From assembly GCA_039045975.1 (NCBI GenBank), contig JBCCJA010000028.1:1-45068 (forward strand): 45,068 nucleotides of DNA, read 5' to 3'. The DNA is from JBCCJA01 sp039045975 (lineage in GTDB: Bacteria > Planctomycetota > Planctomycetia > Planctomycetales > Planctomycetaceae). The position numbers and the translations under genes were made by a program. The notes under the pieces are model-generated. The model saw only the letters and a list, made by a program, of their open reading frames with translations, was not told where the DNA came from and made no database searches. This document shows, one piece after another, positions 42,486 through 45,068 of the stretch; position 1 is the first letter of the stretch, and every line of letters begins with the position of its first letter.

Positions 42486-44573
42486 CTACGGCAGCCAGAA
42501 TGTGACGAGTAAGGCCGCCCCCGTCACGCCGACGGCGAGGAACACCACGTATTGCCGCAGCCGGCCTGTCTGCGGCACGGCCGCGGCTCGTCCCAGCGAC
42601 CGGGCCGACGCCGCGACGCCGTCGACGGCGCCGTCGATCAGTTTCTCGTCGATCGCCCGGTCGAGCATCGCGACCGCCAGCCCGAGTTCGGCGACCCGGT
42701 GCAGGAGGCCGTCAATGACCGACCGGTCGAACAGCCCGAGCACCCACCCGACCGCCCGCCCGGGCAGCACGAACGCCTTCCGATACAGGCAGTCGAAGCC
42801 GAGCCCCCAAGTCAGTGACGACCGGAACGGCCCCAACGCGTCGAAGACCTTGTCCGTACCCCAGCCGCCGAAGCCGTAGAGCGCCGTCGCGATGCCCGCC
42901 CCCGCGAACGCGGCGATCACGCCGAGCGTCGGCACGTCGAGCGTCTCGCCTACCGCGTGCTCGGCCGCGCCGTGATGGTCCGGGCCGAACCAGCCCGCGA
43001 AGACCGCAAAGGTCGCCAACACGCCGAGCGGCACGAGCATCAGCCAGTCGGCCTCGTGGGCGTGTCCGGCGTCGTCCGACCGTGTCCGGCCGAGGAACGT
43101 GCCGCACCACATGCGGACCATGTAGAATGCCGTCACGCCGGCCGAGACGAGCGGCACCCAGAAGATCCAGGACGCCTCCCGCACCTCCGCGGCTTGGTGG
43201 GCCGCTTCGAGGATCGTGTCCTTGGAATAGAACCCCGAGAGGCCGAGCCAGCCGCTGGCGGTCAGCCCGAACGTCGGCAGGGCCAGGCCGCTGATCGCGA
43301 GCGTCCCGACGAGCATCGCCCCCGCCGTCAGCGGCATCTTCAGCCGTAGCCCGCCGAGCCGCGTCATCTCCTGCTCGTGATGGCAGGCGTGGATCACGGC
43401 CCCGGCCCCGAGGAACAGCAGCGATTTGAAGAACGCGTGCGTGACCAGATGGAACATCCCGGCGTCGGGGTCGCCGCAGCCGATCGCGAGCAGCATGTAC
43501 CCGAGCTGCGAGATCGTGCTGTAGGCCAGCACCGCCTTCAGATCGGTCTGCACGCAGGCGCAAACCGCGCCGATCACGATCGTCGCCGCCGCCCCGGCCG
43601 TAACGACCGCCTCGGCCATCGGCGTCAACAGGCCCAGCGACGCCAGCCGGGCCATCAGGTACACGCCCGCGGCAACCATCGTCGCCGAGTGGACGAGGGC
43701 CGAGACCGGCGTCGGCCCCGCCATCGCCCGCGGCAGCCACGCCTGCAGCGGGAACTGCGCCGACTTCCCGACGCAGCCGGCGAAGACGCCGAGCGCGGCG
43801 ATCGTCAGCAGCGTCGGCGGCTTATACGCCTGCCATTCGTGGCGCTGTTCGGCGTGATCGTGCGGGTCCGCGCTGATCGAGGCGAACGCGGTGACGGCGG
43901 GTTCGGGGGTCGCGGACATCAGGTCGACCCCCGCCGCCCCGAACGCCGCCAGCCCGATCAGGAACCCGGCGTCGCCGACGCGGTTGACCACGAACGCGTT
44001 CGTCGCCGCCGATCGCGCCTCGGGCCGCTCGTTGTAGAAGCCGATCAGGAAGTAGCTCGTCGCCCCGACCAGCTCCCAAAACACGAACGTCTGCAGCAGC
44101 GAGCCCGACAGCAGCAGGCCGAACATCGCGAAGCAGAACAGCGACAAGAACGCGAAGAAGCGGTCGTACCGGCCGAACCGGCGGAGGGCGCCGTCGGGCG
44201 TGTGCTCCGCCTCGTGGTCGACATACTCCTCGACCAGTTCGTCGTCCATGTACGACAGCGCGAAGACGTGCACGCAGGCCGCGACCTGGGCGACGAGCAA
44301 CGCCATCGTCAGCGTCACGTCGTCGATCAAATATCCGAAGCCGAAGCGGTAGGCCTCGAAGCCGGCGACCTCGAAGTACGTGCCGCTCAGGACGTCGTGT
44401 TCGAGGCGATCGCCGGCGAGGAACTTCGCCGCCAGGACGCAGGCGAGACTCGTCGCGATCGCCCCGACCGACACGAAGCCGGCGAACCGGCTCGTCCGGT
44501 CACGGGCCGACCAGCCGCCGAACAGGTTCCACGCGAACCCGCCCAACGGGGCGAGCCACGCGGTCGTCTGCGG
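42486..44573 (-). CDS. nuoL: NADH-quinone oxidoreductase subunit L, 5' end lost at a sequence join
   Basis: This is the largest antiporter-like subunit of complex I. Visible are DDVTLTMALLVAQVAACVHVFALSYM-type helices, FWELVGATSYFLIGFY, GKSAQFPLQAWLPRAMAGPTPVSALVHSATMV, and TDLKAVLAYSTISQLGYM, plus a C-terminal region with the amphipathic lateral-helix stretch (about residues 600-650). Reading upstream from the first track start (a TTG coding Leu), the frame stays open through AWLAPLGGFAWNLFGG. That resembles the usual NuoL N-terminal WLIPLxPLLGFxxN. No proper start codon follows before the DNA changes character near 44570, so roughly the first 10-20 residues are missing. Confidence 0.93.
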   Translation of the reverse strand, partial: PQTTAWLAPLGGFAWNLFGGWSARDRTSRFAGFVSVGAIATSLACVLAAKFLAGDRLEHDVLSGTYFEVAGFEAYRFGFGYLIDDVTLTMALLVAQVAACVHVFALSYMDDELVEEYVDHEAEHTPDGALRRFGRYDRFFAFLSLFCFAMFGLLLSGSLLQTFVFWELVGATSYFLIGFYNERPEARSAATNAFVVNRVGDAGFLIGLAAFGAAGVDLMSATPEPAVTAFASISADPHDHAEQRHEWQAYKPPTLLTIAALGVFAGCVGKSAQFPLQAWLPRAMAGPTPVSALVHSATMVAAGVYLMARLASLGLLTPMAEAVVTAGAAATIVIGAVCACVQTDLKAVLAYSTISQLGYMLLAIGCGDPDAGMFHLVTHAFFKSLLFLGAGAVIHACHHEQEMTRLGGLRLKMPLTAGAMLVGTLAISGLALPTFGLTASGWLGLSGFYSKDTILEAAHQAAEVREASWIFWVPLVSAGVTAFYMVRMWCGTFLGRTRSDDAGHAHEADWLMLVPLGVLATFAVFAGWFGPDHHGAAEHAVGETLDVPTLGVIAAFAGAGIATALYGFGGWGTDKVFDALGPFRSSLTWGLGFDCLYRKAFVLPGRAVGWVLGLFDRSVIDGLLHRVAELGLAVAMLDRAIDEKLIDGAVDGVAASARSLGRAAAVPQTGRLRQYVVFLAVGVTGAALLVTFWLP

Positions 44574-44578
44574 CTTAC
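44560..44578. other. Probable chimeric join between planctomycete DNA and foreign glgX-like DNA
   Basis: NuoL-like coding on the minus strand is recognisable up to about 44558. GlgX-like coding on the plus strand is recognisable from 44576. Between them GC and codon use switch sharply and both genes are cut. No transposon end, att site or duplicated target is visible. An assembly join is the simplest reading. Confidence 0.75.
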
Positions 44579-45068
44579 AGCAACTACAGCGGCTGCGGTA
44601 ATACCTTCAAAGGTAATCATCCTATCGGCAGTCACCTCATTTTAGATTCGCTGCGTTACTGGGTCGCAGAAATGCACGTAGATGGCTTTCGCTTTGATTT
44701 AGCTACGGTGCTAGCTAGGGGGGTGCAGGGACGACCAATTGCATCAATCAAGGCTGAGCGCGCCAGTATCCTGTGGTCTATAGAATCTGACGCGGTGCTC
44801 GCGGGTATTAAACTGATTGCTGAGGCATGGGACGCGGCGGGCCTTTACTCAGTAGGAGGGTTTGTTGAGTACGGTGACTGGTTCTCCGAATGGAATGGCC
44901 CATTTCGAGATGATGTTCGCCGCTTTGTGAAAGGCGATGCCGACATGGTTAAAACACTGGCGGCTAGAATTTTGGGCAGTCCTGATATTTACCATCGGCA
45001 AGATACTGACATCAACCGCAGCATTAATTTCATTACCTGTCACGACGGTTTTACGCTGAATGATTTAG
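44576..45068 (+). CDS. Glycogen debranching enzyme/isoamylase (GlgX-like), both ends missing
   Basis: The frame is open across the last 493 bases and encodes the middle of a GH13 debranching enzyme, which hydrolyses alpha-1,6 branches of glycogen. It starts at YSNYSGCGNT (GlgX: YHNWTGCGNT) and contains conserved region II DGFRFDLA (catalytic Asp about residue 41 of the fragment), region III LIAEAWD (catalytic Glu about 83), and region IV TCHDGF (His-Asp near 156-157). GC is about half, far below the rest, with frequent AAA, TTA, GTA and AAT codons. Wording such as KLIAEAWDAAGLY resembles cyanobacterial or gammaproteobacterial sequences, but the source is not determined. The 5' part is absent at the join and the 3' part beyond the window. 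Confidence 0.9.

Noticed and set aside
43377..44645. 422-residue plus-strand frame crossing the nuoL/glgX join
   Set aside because: Charged low-complexity composition antisense to nuoL; its reading beyond 44570 is not the glgX frame.
44849..45043. 64-residue minus-strand frame inside the glgX fragment
   Set aside because: Antisense to a clearly conserved GH13 frame and without motifs of its own.

Overview
The window looks like one contig of a high-GC member of the Planctomycetota. Pointers are a strong G/C preference at third codon positions, many GTG/TTG starts and patchy Shine-Dalgarno sites, and a planctomycete-style gene stock: a secreted sulfatase, a WPQWRGPNGNN-type beta-propeller protein, a DUF6807/PmoA-family protein, a SUI1-like factor with an N-terminal Cys cluster, a Uma2 nuclease, Ser/Thr kinase signalling and many single-TM VWA or zinc-ribbon proteins. 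No tRNA, rRNA, CRISPR array, phage gene or transposase was seen. No gene-free stretch exceeds about 250 bases. The longest ones (2362-2596, 14458-14707, 23902-24112, 31124-31349, 33696-33895) hold nothing I can name beyond the terminator at 2391.

Layout. Bases 1-108 are a pure heptanucleotide tandem repeat running up to a POT-family peptide transporter. Next come a His-rich lipoprotein with a good terminator, a small histidine kinase, purN, thioredoxin, a long coiled-coil protein, a SUI1-like factor and a Tat-exported beta-propeller protein (1.6-9.6 kb). A minus-strand methionine-salvage cluster mtnB-mtnD-mtnC follows (10.1-12.1 kb), with an SDR and a VWA protein upstream. From 14.7 to 23.5 kb there are a secreted thioredoxin-YHS protein, a membrane Ser/Thr kinase next to a lactate/malate-dehydrogenase-like enzyme, a membrane VWA protein, a sulfatase, an esterase and a magnesium-chelatase-like AAA ATPase. 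From 23.5 to 31.1 kb there are a Cys-rich membrane protein, an aminotransferase, a divergent ClpP-like protein, a DUF6807 protein, a Uma2 nuclease, ATP-dependent PEP carboxykinase and an AspT-type permease. Then come a hybrid PAS-histidine kinase-receiver protein, a PPOX/FMN protein, and a CrtI-like oxidoreductase next to a FabZ-like dehydratase and a membrane endonuclease/phosphatase-like protein. The minus strand from 44.5 to 38 kb carries the complex I end nuoL-nuoM-nuoN, overlapping a small helical gene and tatD.

Repeats are the main structure not explained by genes. Two REPIN/MITE-like elements share the same 23-25 bp inverted ends (25294-25367 and 36462-36563). Three copies or variants of a GGGCTGACGCCC-centred motif occur (9657, 12091, 25237), two of them 2-3 bases upstream of a start codon. 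A separate 64-bp inverted repeat lies at 9978-10041.

The last ~490 bases (from about 44570) do not belong with the rest. GC drops from about 70% to roughly half, codon use changes, and the segment encodes the middle of a GlgX/isoamylase-type glycogen debranching enzyme. It is joined to the 5' end of nuoL, which loses its start. This is most simply a chimeric assembly join, so the annotation past about 44560 should not be attributed to the planctomycete without checking.
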